The notes below the pieces were generated by a model. That model was not told the origin of the DNA and did no database searches. It saw only the letters and a list, made by a program, of their open reading frames with translations. Made by a program: the position numbers and the translations under genes. Positions 53,556 to 63,100 of a stretch of DNA of 64,000 bases are shown piece by piece. Position 1 is the stretch's first letter. Every line of letters starts with the position of its first letter. Location of the stretch: the NCBI GenBank assembly GCA_010356995.1, contig ML996699.1:754416-818415 (forward strand), given 5' to 3'. This DNA is from Trichodelitschia bisporula. Lineage: Eukaryota; Ascomycota; Dothideomycetes; Phaeotrichales; Phaeotrichaceae.

Positions 53556-54738
53556 TCACCGGCCAGTAATCCCGCTCATCACGTCGTGAGCCACAATTTC
53601 GACCCAGTAGCCATCCGGGTCTGTGGCGTCAGCTTTGCCTATCAATACCTGCAGGGAACATACCGAGAATGAAGGCAATATTCTTCATCTTGCCGTCGGT
53701 GAGCCGCTTCTTAAAGGACACCTTCTTCTCGTCGAAGCGGGCACAGGCAGTCTCGATATTATCAACCGTCACGCAAATATGCCCGAACCCCTGGGGCTGC
53801 GCGTTGCCGTCGTGGTACTTGAAGTCGGCATCCTTTTCCGTACCGTGGTTCCATGTCAGCTCCAGCAACCCCTCACGGTCCGCCAGAGGGTTGACGCCGT
53901 TGGGCGACTTGTCGGGTGTTGGCGGTCCGTAGCCCAGGAAATAGAGGGTGAAGTCGCTACCTTGGGACGAGCGCTTCAGTTGCATACCCAGCACATCCTG
54001 ATAGAAAGCAATGGACTTTTCGGCGTCCTTGACGCGGATCATGGTGTGGTTCTGTAGTGTCAGCATGCGCTGGGAGCGGTTCAACTTGTCTTACAAGACG
54101 GTAAGTGGACGGATCCGTCTCGCGGATGCTTGCCGTCTCTTCGAGCGGGTTCTGGGGGATGATTTCAACCCAGTAGCTATCGGGATCCTTGACGAAAGCG
54201 ATATGCTTCATCCGGCCGTCAGTCAGCTTCTTTTGGAACGGGTAGCCCGCGTCCTCCAAACGCTGGCACGCCGCCTGGATATTGTCCACGGATATGGCAA
54301 TGTGACCAAAGCCGCGGAAGGGCTCAGTGTTGCCATTGACAATCTGATAGTCAGGGTCGTTCTCCGTCCCATGGTTATGAGTGAGTTCAAGGAAGACCGG
54401 AGAACTCTCGCCCGAATCGTATGCCAAAAAGTAGATGTCGAAATTGCCTCCTGGCATCTTGTTCACGAATTTGAGGCCGAAAAACTCATAGAACTTGAGC
54501 GAGCGCTGCGGGTCTTTGACTCGCAGCCTGTGGTGTTAGGACCATATGCAGATTGTTGAGAGGCTACCGACATTGTATGATTGAACTTGTAGGTACTAGG
54601 ATCGGTAGCCATTGCTGCGGTTGAGAAGGATGAAGTTCTGCAATTGAAACGTTTGAATAGGAAAGGCCTGAGAGGTCGGATACTGAGCGTGGGGCGGTGA
54701 TGAGTAAAGAGGAAAGATGTGAAGCTCGGGATTGCCAT
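53556..54738 (-). CDS. GLO1: Glyoxalase I (two-domain lactoylglutathione lyase)
   Basis: Isomerises the hemithioacetal of methylglyoxal and glutathione to S-lactoylglutathione. Four exons: 54738-54572, 54527-54095, 54051-53664 and 53620-53556, introns of 43-44 nt; 350 aa. Two glyoxalase domains in tandem, as in yeast Glo1: first NHTMLRVKDPQRSLKFYEFF, FLELTHNHGTENDPDY, GFGHIAISVDNI, DPDSYWVEIIPQN; second NHTMIRVKDAEKSIAFYQDV, LLELTWNHGTEKDAD, GFGHICVTVDNI, DPDGYWVEIV. Metal-binding His and Glu positions are kept in both. The first donor is GTCGGT, placed inside ATG of NHTM, which restores the frame. The N-terminal 41 residues before a second in-frame Met (MATDPSTYKF) are Arg/Phe/Ser-rich without acidic residues, as in a mitochondrial presequence. 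Divergent from the roadblock-like gene by 185 bp. Confidence 0.94.
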
Positions 54739-54923
54739 CTGATATCCTCGGGCACGACCCCGCCTACTTCCTCATTTCATCATCGAGCTTGCCCCACGTG
54801 CTGGTCATGGCGTCAACACGCATGCGCCACGAACCGCGCTAGCACCCAGCCACAACATCCATTGCCATCGTCACCCACGTCGCGCTCGCTTGCTCTCAGC
54901 TTTGGCAGAAGCCCGCCTTCACC
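54739..54923. promoter_or_regulatory. Short divergent promoter, GLO1 / roadblock-like gene
   Basis: Only 185 bp lie between the two divergent start codons, so the two genes must share this segment. It contains CACGTG-like CCCCACGTGC at ~54793-54802, an E-box-type hexamer that fungal bHLH factors bind. Its use here is a guess. Confidence 0.4.
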
Positions 54924-55537
54924 ATGCTGAACTCGAAGAACCTGAGCAAGGTGTTGACACGCCATGTCCACCCGCAGTTGTTTCCGCGGTGGTTGTGAGT
55001 AGGCTCAAACTGCTCTGTGTTCGCGCTGACCCCTCCAGCTTGATGTCGCCGAATGCGACGCTACTCGCCTACTCAACACCTGCCAACATCCAGGAGCTGC
55101 GAGACCAAGCGACGCTCATTGCCATGAGCTGGAAGGAGCAATATCGGCTCTTCAGACCGGATCGTTCAAGCGTCGCCAACGGCGACGTCCCTGACGGCTG
55201 CCTCGAGACCCTGACCATCGAGTTGGAGGACCGCAACATCATCATTCGCGCTATACAACCGCGCATTCTCTTAGTACTGGTTGGCAATAAGCCCGCAGCA
55301 GGCTCGAAGCAGTTCAGGCTTACGCCCGAAACCCGCGTTGGCGGCAGCAAGGCCGGCACCACATTCGCAGACGGGAAGGACAAAGCCGACGAAGGCGACG
55401 ACGGTGACGAAATCCGCGACGTGCACAACGATGTGCTGCGTGTACAGCGGCGAGAGTTGGATGCGGCGACGGAACACATAAGACGGCAGCTGTCTTCGAG
55501 CGGCTTCGTAATGCCCGAAGACCAGACTGTTCCCTGA
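54924..55537 (+). CDS. Roadblock/LC7-like protein (LAMTOR2/Ego-type candidate)
   Basis: Two exons: 54924-54994 and 55039-55537, 44-nt intron; 189 aa. The N-terminus MLNSKNLSKVLTRHVHPQLF followed by LMSPNATLLAYSTPANIQEL has the helix-strand pattern of roadblock/LC7 domains and resembles the LAMTOR2 start (ML…L..VL..A…LLN..G.LLAYS). Continuing blocks are ATLIAMSWKEQYRLF, CLETLTIELEDRNIIIRAIQ and RILLVLVGNK, then an acidic linker and a helix (RVQRRELDAATEHIRRQLSS). LAMTOR2-type proteins scaffold Rag GTPases at the vacuole. The assignment rests on pattern, not on a search. Confidence 0.6.
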
Positions 55538-55867
55538 GTAGTGTTTGCATTGCATGGACGATACCCAACCGGCGCACGGCTCAGAATTCGGAGTTTGGGG
55601 TTTGTCAAAGGTTAGCTGAGGTGTCTGGGCAATTCATTTTTTGAGTAATCGTGTTGCCTTGTCAACTATCACTTCTGAGGGGGGCATAAGGGCACAAGGG
55701 AACAATGCAGAGGTTCATTCATCACGTGATTTGGTACCTGCCAGCAGGTTGTGTGACGTCATAAAGTGTAACGCGTGCGACAAGAACTCACACCTTTACC
55801 ATTCTACATCCAAACACCAACACCCTATCAACGACACAATTGACGCCAATTGCCATTAAAATCCATC
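55538..55867. other. Intergenic, no gene seen
   Basis: 330 bp between plus-strand genes; AT-rich leader just upstream of 55868. Confidence 0.4.
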
Positions 55868-56358
55868 ATGCCTCTTCCTACACGTTTCAGTATGGCTCTC
55901 CGCGCCTTGCCGCGCACCCGCATCCCTCCTACCGTGGCGCCTTTCCACCGCAACGCCCTTCTCGCACGGGAGGTCGAGCTCAACCCGCGGCGCGATGAGT
56001 ATAGCAAAAGCGCCAGCGATGACGACGTATCAACCAAGACGGGACAGTCAGCCTTTGATTCCAACACAGATCCAACTCAGGAAGCGGCCGACGCCGATGT
56101 GGAAAGTGGAGAGGTAAAAACCAAGCCGAAGCACGTAAGTGTTATAGGTGCGAGATCGAAGCTGATTTGAATTCTGATGGGGGGTGTCAGGACGTGAGCC
56201 CATTAGAGACGAGCCCCGCAAACCGTGAGATCAGCCAGCCGAATGAGAAGGAGTCGAAGACGACGAGCAGCAAAGGAGAGTCACCAGAGCAGGAGAGCTC
56301 GAGGAAGCGTACGAGCGGAAAGGGCAACTCAACCAAGTCGGGCAAAGGCACTTATTAG
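55868..56358 (+). CDS. Small hydrophilic protein with mitochondrial-type presequence
   Basis: Two exons: 55868-56134 and 56191-56358, 56-nt intron (GTAAGT … GTCAG); 144 aa. The first ~30 residues (MPLPTRFSMALRALPRTRIP, PTVAPFHRNALLAREVEL) are Arg-rich, lack acidic residues and look like a mitochondrial presequence. The rest is charged and disordered, with ELNPRRDEYSKSASDDDV as the most conserved-looking block and a Lys/Ser-rich C-terminus (KGNSTKSGKGTY). I recall small ascomycete proteins with this ELNPRRDEYSKS block and no assigned function. Confidence 0.72.
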
Positions 56359-56985
56359 TGAGTGGCGGGTGACTGGCATTGGGAGGGAGTGATTCAGCAT
56401 TATCAACTGTCAACTCTTCATTGTATCTTCGGAGCCTCATCCTGAGAAAGCCCTACTGGAGGTTTTGCGGAAGCTACTCCATATGCATCATCCAGAGCTG
56501 TGGCGCATCGCTACTCTCTGGCTATCTACTGTACTGTGATATGTGTGGCTTGTGAATCCAACAGACCTATGCATTGTGTTTATTGGCTTGAAATGGAGAT
56601 CGATCTGTATGGGTTGGGGAACGTGGAGGGGCGCGTGGATGGGGAGGCGTGGGGGAGGCCAGACCATCCGAAGTCGGCCGAGGCAAGGGACCGACGGCGC
56701 AACCGTCGCGACTTATGCATATCGGTCTTGGCATCAATTGCGTGCTCGACTCAACCTTCTATCCTTTCCACGCCGTTGCCTCCCATCGCCCGTTTTTCCC
56801 GACTATCCCGTTTTTCCGCCCCTCTAGCCTTCCCTTCTTACCAATTGCGCAACCATGACCGGCCAAAAACCTTTCACCCCGAATTCTTTTTTAGTTTGCG
56901 ATCCCCCTCCGCTCACTTCATCACCACCACCTTCATAGTTCTCACTCTGCCACTTGCCCTCCGCATCTGGCTGAATCGACGAGCT
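56359..56985. other. MET10 upstream region
   Basis: Open in frame with Met10 from 56500, but composition and stop-free run alone do not make it coding. Contains pyrimidine-rich leader sequence (56750-56850) typical of highly expressed fungal genes. An ATG at 56854 leads into a different frame that stops after 27 codons. Confidence 0.45.
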
Positions 56986-59900
56986 ATGCATCTCCAGCAG
57001 CCTACTTCCGCCGGCCCCGCCGCGGGCCCCACCTCGGACTCCACGGCTGAGCAGAAGACGGCTCCTTTTCGTCAACTCGATATCAAGTCATCTAGCCTCC
57101 CGTTCGGTCGTGATGCTGCGCTGTCCTCTATTGGCGGGCCGACGTACGCCACCGCGGCGACGCTGATTCAACATGTCGCCTACTCGCTGTCCGACAAGGT
57201 GTTTTCCTACTCACCGGAGTCGTTTGATCTCGACCTCGCCCTCCGCCATTGGAATAGCCAGAACGAGACTAATGCATTTGGCTACACCCCTGCCGTGCAT
57301 TCGATCGAGGCGCGTGCCGGTGCCGGCGCAGTAGCGCTGGGCTATATTTTCTCGCAGGACTTTGACCTGGAGAAACGCCACATCCCCGAGACCATTGTAG
57401 CACCGTCAGCAACACTGCCACTGCTGCGCACGTCCCTGGACCAGCTGTCGCTTCTGTATTCGCTGGCAAGCCCGGTGGTCGTTCATGTTGCTGCCGTCGA
57501 CTACTCGTCTGGCCCGAACCCCGGTCTCGTGTCGGACTACGTCTCAGCCTTGCAGATTGCCGACGATCTTGGCCTTGCGCTACTGGCCAGCACGTCAACC
57601 CACGATGCCCAGCACATGGCACTGCTCGCTACGCTGATTGCCAAGGTGCTTCCTGCTATTCACGTTTTTGATGGTGTCAAAGCCTGTCGCGAGACGTCTC
57701 TCGTCGTGGACGCCTGGGACCAGAACCGGTTGAGCGCCAACTACGACTCCATCCTCAAGGTGCTGGAGACCACCGAGAGCAAGCACGCCGACAATGAGGG
57801 CCGCGTCCTGCGTCTGCTGAACGCCTTCAACGGGGAGCTAGGCACTGAGTACGGCCTCTTCGAGTACTACGGCCACGCTGCGCCGGAGCATGTGCTTGTC
57901 GTTTTTGGAACGGTCGAGGCATCCATCGCGCGCCAAGTTGCGGAACAGCTCTCCGCACAGGGCAAGACGGTTGGTGTAGTAAACGTCCGTGTTTACCGTC
58001 CGTTTGTCGAGGAAGAGTTCTTGAAGGCTCTTCCCGCGTCTGTACACTCCGTTGGGGTGCTCGGGCAGGTTGAAGATGAGTCGGCCGCTACCGACTCTGG
58101 CGAGCACTCGCTGCTGTACAAGGATGTACTTGCGTCGCTCAGCTTCTCAGACCGGCAGGTTGCCATCTCAGACCTGAAGTACGCGCGCAGCCAGGCCTGG
58201 ACGCCGGCCGAGATTGTGTCCGCCTTTGTGCGCCTCACCGAGCAGCCGCTCGCCGTTGAGACCAAGCCGGTGCAGGAGTACTCGTTCTGGAACATCGACA
58301 GCTCCTCGTCCGTTGCCGCCCCCGTCGCGCTTGCGCAGCTGCTCTCGTCGCTGTCACAGAACCATGTGACGGTCCGCACAGGACATGACAATCTGACCAA
58401 CGGTGGCGTCATACGCACTGATATCCGCTCGTCGCCTAAGTCTTACGAGCTGCCCTACTCGGCCGAAGCTGCGGACTTGGCCTTTGTTGATGGAGAGCTT
58501 CTGCAGACGTTTGACGTTCTGCGTAGTGTCAAAGCTGGCGGTGCTCTCGTCGTCACGCTCCGTGGCTTCAAGGACGACGATCTGGAGAAGCGTCTGCCTG
58601 CCGAGCTGCGCAAGAAGCTGAGCAAGGGCGATGTGCGGCTGTATGTGCTGGATCCGGCAGTTGCGGACGGCCCGGAGCTAGAGTCACTGCTTACAGAGGC
58701 CGCATTTCTGCAGCTCTCTGGAACTGACGCTCACGTTGCGACCCCGAAGCTGGCCAACATCAACGGCACCGCCGAGGCGATCGTCGCTGCCTTCTCAAGC
58801 CTCGAGGCCGCGCTGCGTTCCATCGAGATCCCTGAGGCATGGGGCACCATCGAAGCAGAGGCTACCCCGCTACCTGCCGATATCAGCGTGAATAGCTTCG
58901 CGCCATTCGACAAGACCGAGACCGAGCCCTCCGTCACCACATCGAACAAGCTCGCTGCCGCAAAAGCCATCGTCTTCAAGGAGGCATATGGAACCAAGTC
59001 CGCCCTTCGCCCCGATCTTGGTGTCAAGACGGCGATTGTGCACGTGAAGGAGCGCCGCCGCCTTACCCCGCTCACGTACGACCGCAATATTTTCCACATC
59101 GAGTTTGACCTTGGCAACTCTGGACTCACGTACGCTATTGGCGAAGCGCTCGGCATCCACGCAGAAAATGACAAGGCCGACGTCGAGGCATTCATTAAGG
59201 CGTACGGCCTCAATCCCGACGAGATTGTGCAGGTGCCCAGTCGCGAAGAATCCAATGTCCTTGAGCAGCGTACCGTCTACCAGGCCTTCATCCAGAACAT
59301 TGACATCTTCGGCCGCCCTCCGAAGAAGTTCTACGAGGCGCTCTCCGAGTTCGCTACGGACGAGAACGAGCGCAAGAATCTGCTTGCCGTCAGCACGCCC
59401 GACGGCGCTGCCGAGTTCAAGCGTCGCGCCGAGGTAGACACAATCACCTTTGCCGATCTGCTCCTCGAGTTCCCGTCGGCCCACCCGCCGGTTCAAGATA
59501 TCGTGCGCATTGTGTCACCTATGAAGCGCCGCGAGTACTCCATTGCCTCGTCCCAGAACGTGACGCCCAACTCGGTCTCGCTGCTCATCGTCACGGTTGG
59601 CTGGGTGGACCCCCAGGGCCGCGACCGCTTCGGCCAGGCCACACGTTTCCTGAATGGCCTCCATGTCGGCGCACCTATTACTGTGTCTGTCAAGCCGTCG
59701 GTTATGAAGCTGCCGCTGAAGAGCACCGCGCCCATCATCATGGCTGGCCTAGGCACAGGTCTCGCGCCCTTCCGCGCCTTCGTCCAGGAGCGCGCCCTGC
59801 AGAAGCAGCGCGGCGAAGAGATTGGCGCGGTGCTGCTGTACATGGGCTCGCGGCACCAGCGCGAGGAGTACCTGTACGGTGAGGAGTGGGAGGCGTACCA

Positions 59901-60192
59901 GGAAGCGGGCGTCATTACGCTGATTGGCCGCGCGTTCTCTCGTGACCAACCGCAGAAGATTTACATCCAGGATCGCATGCGGCAGACGATGGAGGAGATT
60001 CGCCAGGCGTACTTGCGCGAGGAGGGCAGCTTCTACCTCTGCGGACCGACGTGGCCGGTGCCGGATGTTACGCAGGTGCTGCAAGAGGCGATTGAGCATG
60101 AGGAGAAGAGCAAGGGGGCGAAGAAGGTTGATAGTCAGCGGGAGATTGAGCGGTTGAAGGAGGACCAGCGCTATGTGCTTGAAGTGTACTAG
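56986..60192 (+). CDS. MET10: Sulfite reductase (NADPH) flavoprotein alpha subunit
   Basis: Supplies electrons from NADPH via FAD to the sulfite reductase beta subunit, which makes sulfide for methionine and cysteine. From the ATG at 56986 the protein has 1068 aa (yeast Met10: 1035). No intron is needed. The N-terminal half is the pyruvate-ferredoxin-oxidoreductase-like region (GGPTYATAATLIQHVAYSLS, DKVFSYSPESFDLDLALRHW, EYGLFEYYGHAAPEHVLVVF, GVVNVRVYRPFVEEEFLKAL). The C-terminal half is the ferredoxin-NADP reductase module: FAD motif RREYSIASSQ, APIIMAGLGTGLAPFRAFVQ, NADPH motifs LLYMGSRHQREEYLYGEEWE and FYLCGPTWPVPDV, ending LEVY. The frame stays open upstream to 56500, so an earlier start or 5' exon cannot be excluded, but family proteins begin close to FRQLDIKSS / SISGPTY. 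Codon use is strongly biased to C/G endings. Confidence 0.95.
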   Translation: MHLQQPTSAGPAAGPTSDSTAEQKTAPFRQLDIKSSSLPFGRDAALSSIGGPTYATAATLIQHVAYSLSDKVFSYSPESFDLDLALRHWNSQNETNAFGYTPAVHSIEARAGAGAVALGYIFSQDFDLEKRHIPETIVAPSATLPLLRTSLDQLSLLYSLASPVVVHVAAVDYSSGPNPGLVSDYVSALQIADDLGLALLASTSTHDAQHMALLATLIAKVLPAIHVFDGVKACRETSLVVDAWDQNRLSANYDSILKVLETTESKHADNEGRVLRLLNAFNGELGTEYGLFEYYGHAAPEHVLVVFGTVEASIARQVAEQLSAQGKTVGVVNVRVYRPFVEEEFLKALPASVHSVGVLGQVEDESAATDSGEHSLLYKDVLASLSFSDRQVAISDLKYARSQAWTPAEIVSAFVRLTEQPLAVETKPVQEYSFWNIDSSSSVAAPVALAQLLSSLSQNHVTVRTGHDNLTNGGVIRTDIRSSPKSYELPYSAEAADLAFVDGELLQTFDVLRSVKAGGALVVTLRGFKDDDLEKRLPAELRKKLSKGDVRLYVLDPAVADGPELESLLTEAAFLQLSGTDAHVATPKLANINGTAEAIVAAFSSLEAALRSIEIPEAWGTIEAEATPLPADISVNSFAPFDKTETEPSVTTSNKLAAAKAIVFKEAYGTKSALRPDLGVKTAIVHVKERRRLTPLTYDRNIFHIEFDLGNSGLTYAIGEALGIHAENDKADVEAFIKAYGLNPDEIVQVPSREESNVLEQRTVYQAFIQNIDIFGRPPKKFYEALSEFATDENERKNLLAVSTPDGAAEFKRRAEVDTITFADLLLEFPSAHPPVQDIVRIVSPMKRREYSIASSQNVTPNSVSLLIVTVGWVDPQGRDRFGQATRFLNGLHVGAPITVSVKPSVMKLPLKSTAPIIMAGLGTGLAPFRAFVQERALQKQRGEEIGAVLLYMGSRHQREEYLYGEEWEAYQEAGVITLIGRAFSRDQPQKIYIQDRMRQTMEEIRQAYLREEGSFYLCGPTWPVPDVTQVLQEAIEHEEKSKGAKKVDSQREIERLKEDQRYVLEVY

Positions 60193-63100
60193 GAAGCAGT
60201 GGAGGGCGATCCGGGATTGCTACAGAACGTATGGGCAATTTATTAGTTGTGAACATAGTCCCAACGACTTTCTGTAAGGCTGCGTGTGCCTGATTTCATC
60301 GCGTGCCTTGAAACGCCGTTTCTGTGCTCTATTAGCAGGACAAATAAATTCGGACCAAAAGTGCTCTCACTGACTGGTCTTCCAAACAGGAGGCTTAAGT
60401 CATTTGGGGCAGCTTTGACGTACGCGAGTAAAAGGAAAGTGCATCGCGCAAGCCTCGTCTTCGGGAGTCACTAGGCCCATACCCTCCGTCCGTAGATGCA
60501 CGCCTCCCGATCATAGCCCAATTAAAATATACCGCATACACGATTATCCCTAAAGCAAACCAAACGGAGACGAGAAATTTAAGCAAAAGTCAGCAATCAC
60601 CAAGAAAGCACAACATCCAATCCGCCCAGAGTCCGTATTTGAATAACGACCTTTCCTGTGCGAACATCTGGTCAATTAAAGCGTCAAACCAACGTAACTT
60701 GTCAAACATCAATTGAGTGATTTAAATACCGTCCTAATGCACCCATGCCGTATGGGCGTAGAGATTGAAGTTTCATCTCAAAATATATATAGAGGCTCTG
60801 CTAGGCAAAGGCGCAGAGTGTCAAGCGCACGATTTAAAAAAAGGAGGACATGGCGGCTTCAGCCCTTACATGAAAGCAGCGCAACGAGACACCGAAGGTC
60901 CGGCCGGCTAGGTGAATCTATAATGAGCAAATTTATTAATGCATACGGAGGATGTTCATTCATTAGCTGCTTGATCTAAAGCGACCATAAGTGGAGCGTC
61001 AAAGTAGGCCTTAGCTTATTCGCCAAAATTGTAGCGGGTGTGTTAAGTGTCCTATTTTATTAGACGCATGCCCGTGTGTGCAAGGTGTGTACCCAGGACT
61101 TTTTAGGCGTGTCCTATAGCTCCCTTTAGCTGAGCTTCACGTTGGCCCGAAATGTAGGTGTTGTAAGGTTGCATGATTGCATTCAATGCATCCCATGCAT
61201 CAGAAACGCCCGGAACCTAATGAGAAACCTACTATACTCTTGACTCTAATACACTGATGGCCAATTTTGCAACCGACTAAAGTTGACTACAAATGACTGG
61301 TACGTATTTTAGGGAATAGAGGTTAGATTACTGTCTCAACTCGCTACAGTGCGTATTTATCTTCTGATTGGTAGAACAGGTGGGGGTATGTATGATTTTA
61401 CGCGCTGAAAAGGAAGAGGTCCATACGCTGGACTTAGGAAGCGATACCAGCTCGCAACGAGGCTAAAATATTGAAAGAATTTGTCAGCCACTGCTCTAAC
61501 ATTTAGTAACACCGCGGACTAAATACACTGGGGTTACCACTCAATGCCGGGATGCTGTGACCATGAGCCCGGCGGTGTATGGCAAATAAAGGTCTGTGTA
61601 GGCCTTTCATTACTGTAGCCGCCAGGGGGCGTATCAGGCTCTGTGAGCAGGCATCTAAAGACAGCGGCTTCTTTGATAAACAAATCGATACGCGCTGATT
61701 CTGCTACCGTGGCGAGAAATAAATCCATGCTTGTGGATATGTATATCCCCAAAATAATATGACTGCACTTAGCAGTGTAATTAACCACATTTACCGATTG
61801 GGAGTGACGCCCTTTCCTGAGTACAGCGCTCCATATCCGCGAGACATCACTTCGTCTGTATTAACGACCTGCGGCAGGGGCACACTGGTCAACCATACAA
61901 TACCCAATAGATCAGTCGCTGTAGCCTCTGGGATCTTTACAGCATGTGCAAGTGCCTTAGCCATCAGTTCAAAGGCTAAGCTTCCGAGGGTGTGCGCATC
62001 CGCGGGTGTAGATAATTGCCTATCAGCAAACGAGGGACACCTTAAGGCCTATAATAGCTTTGATCGTCTTCCCGCCTCAAACCCTGAGGCGTTAATTACT
62101 TGGCTGCCACTAGAACTACACCCCGGGTTACTAGAACCACACCCCAAATCATTTTTATAGCATCTCCTTAACATACCTTTAATATAATCAGAGCAGTAAA
62201 TACGGCGTTCCCATTTTTGAGTTTTTCCAAGGCTAGAACCAAGGGAGTTGAGCACGGTGTAACAGCATAAACCCTTAGTAACGCAAGTTGATGTGCGCAA
62301 TGTTGCAGCTGAGTGAGAGGCAGACGTGGAAACAGGGAAGGATAGACTTTGGGCTATGTGTTGGTGCTTAGAGACTCAAGTTCATAAGCGGATTGATCTA
62401 ATGAGAGTTCACGTAGTAGCTAGGGGCTGGAATTTTGTTGATGAGATGTAGATTGGCCATGAGCCGTTCTGCAACAGGTGGATAATTACTATATATCACC
62501 TACGCGCCCGTTTTAAGGACCCGGCTAACGCAGTCGGGGTCGGTGGTGCCCCAGGTCTTGGGCGGTGAGAAGTCACTCAGGCTTATTTGGGATTTTTTAT
62601 GTGTTCAATCGTGGACCACTCATAATAGCGAATGGAAACTTATCCGTGGAGGTTAAGAAATTTGGGCCACATACCCTGCGTACTCGCTCTAATTGATGAA
62701 CGTTCGTTATAAGTGCTCTATGGAGGTTCCGAAATAGGTGGTTTTTCTTGAAAAAGTAAGGTCTGTTACAGGCAGTTGACGGCATGCCGTAATTTTCTAT
62801 GAATGCGTGGTGAGTCAGACTCACTCTATCTACGCCCCCCCCCCCACCTCCTCAAACAAAATCCTAACATCTTCCGCGATGGGATTGGGGTAAGATTAAC
62901 GCCAAAATCCTTCGTTTGATTATCCCTTATACAGCCCAGGTACTGGCCCAGGTACACGCCCAGGTACTCGTGCCCCACTTTTCCGCTATAATGAACCAGT
63001 TGAAAAGCTAGAGTTTGTTGCAGAAATGGGAAATCTGAACAGAACCAAATTCAAGCTCTTTGATTGGTCCATGATAGCGGAAAGTAGGCGACGAGTACCT

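Noticed and set aside
56500-56985. Upstream in-frame extension of MET10 as coding (would add 162 residues)
   Set aside because: Translation is low complexity and pyrimidine-leader-like, and Met10 proteins normally start near the position chosen; a spliced 5' exon remains possible.
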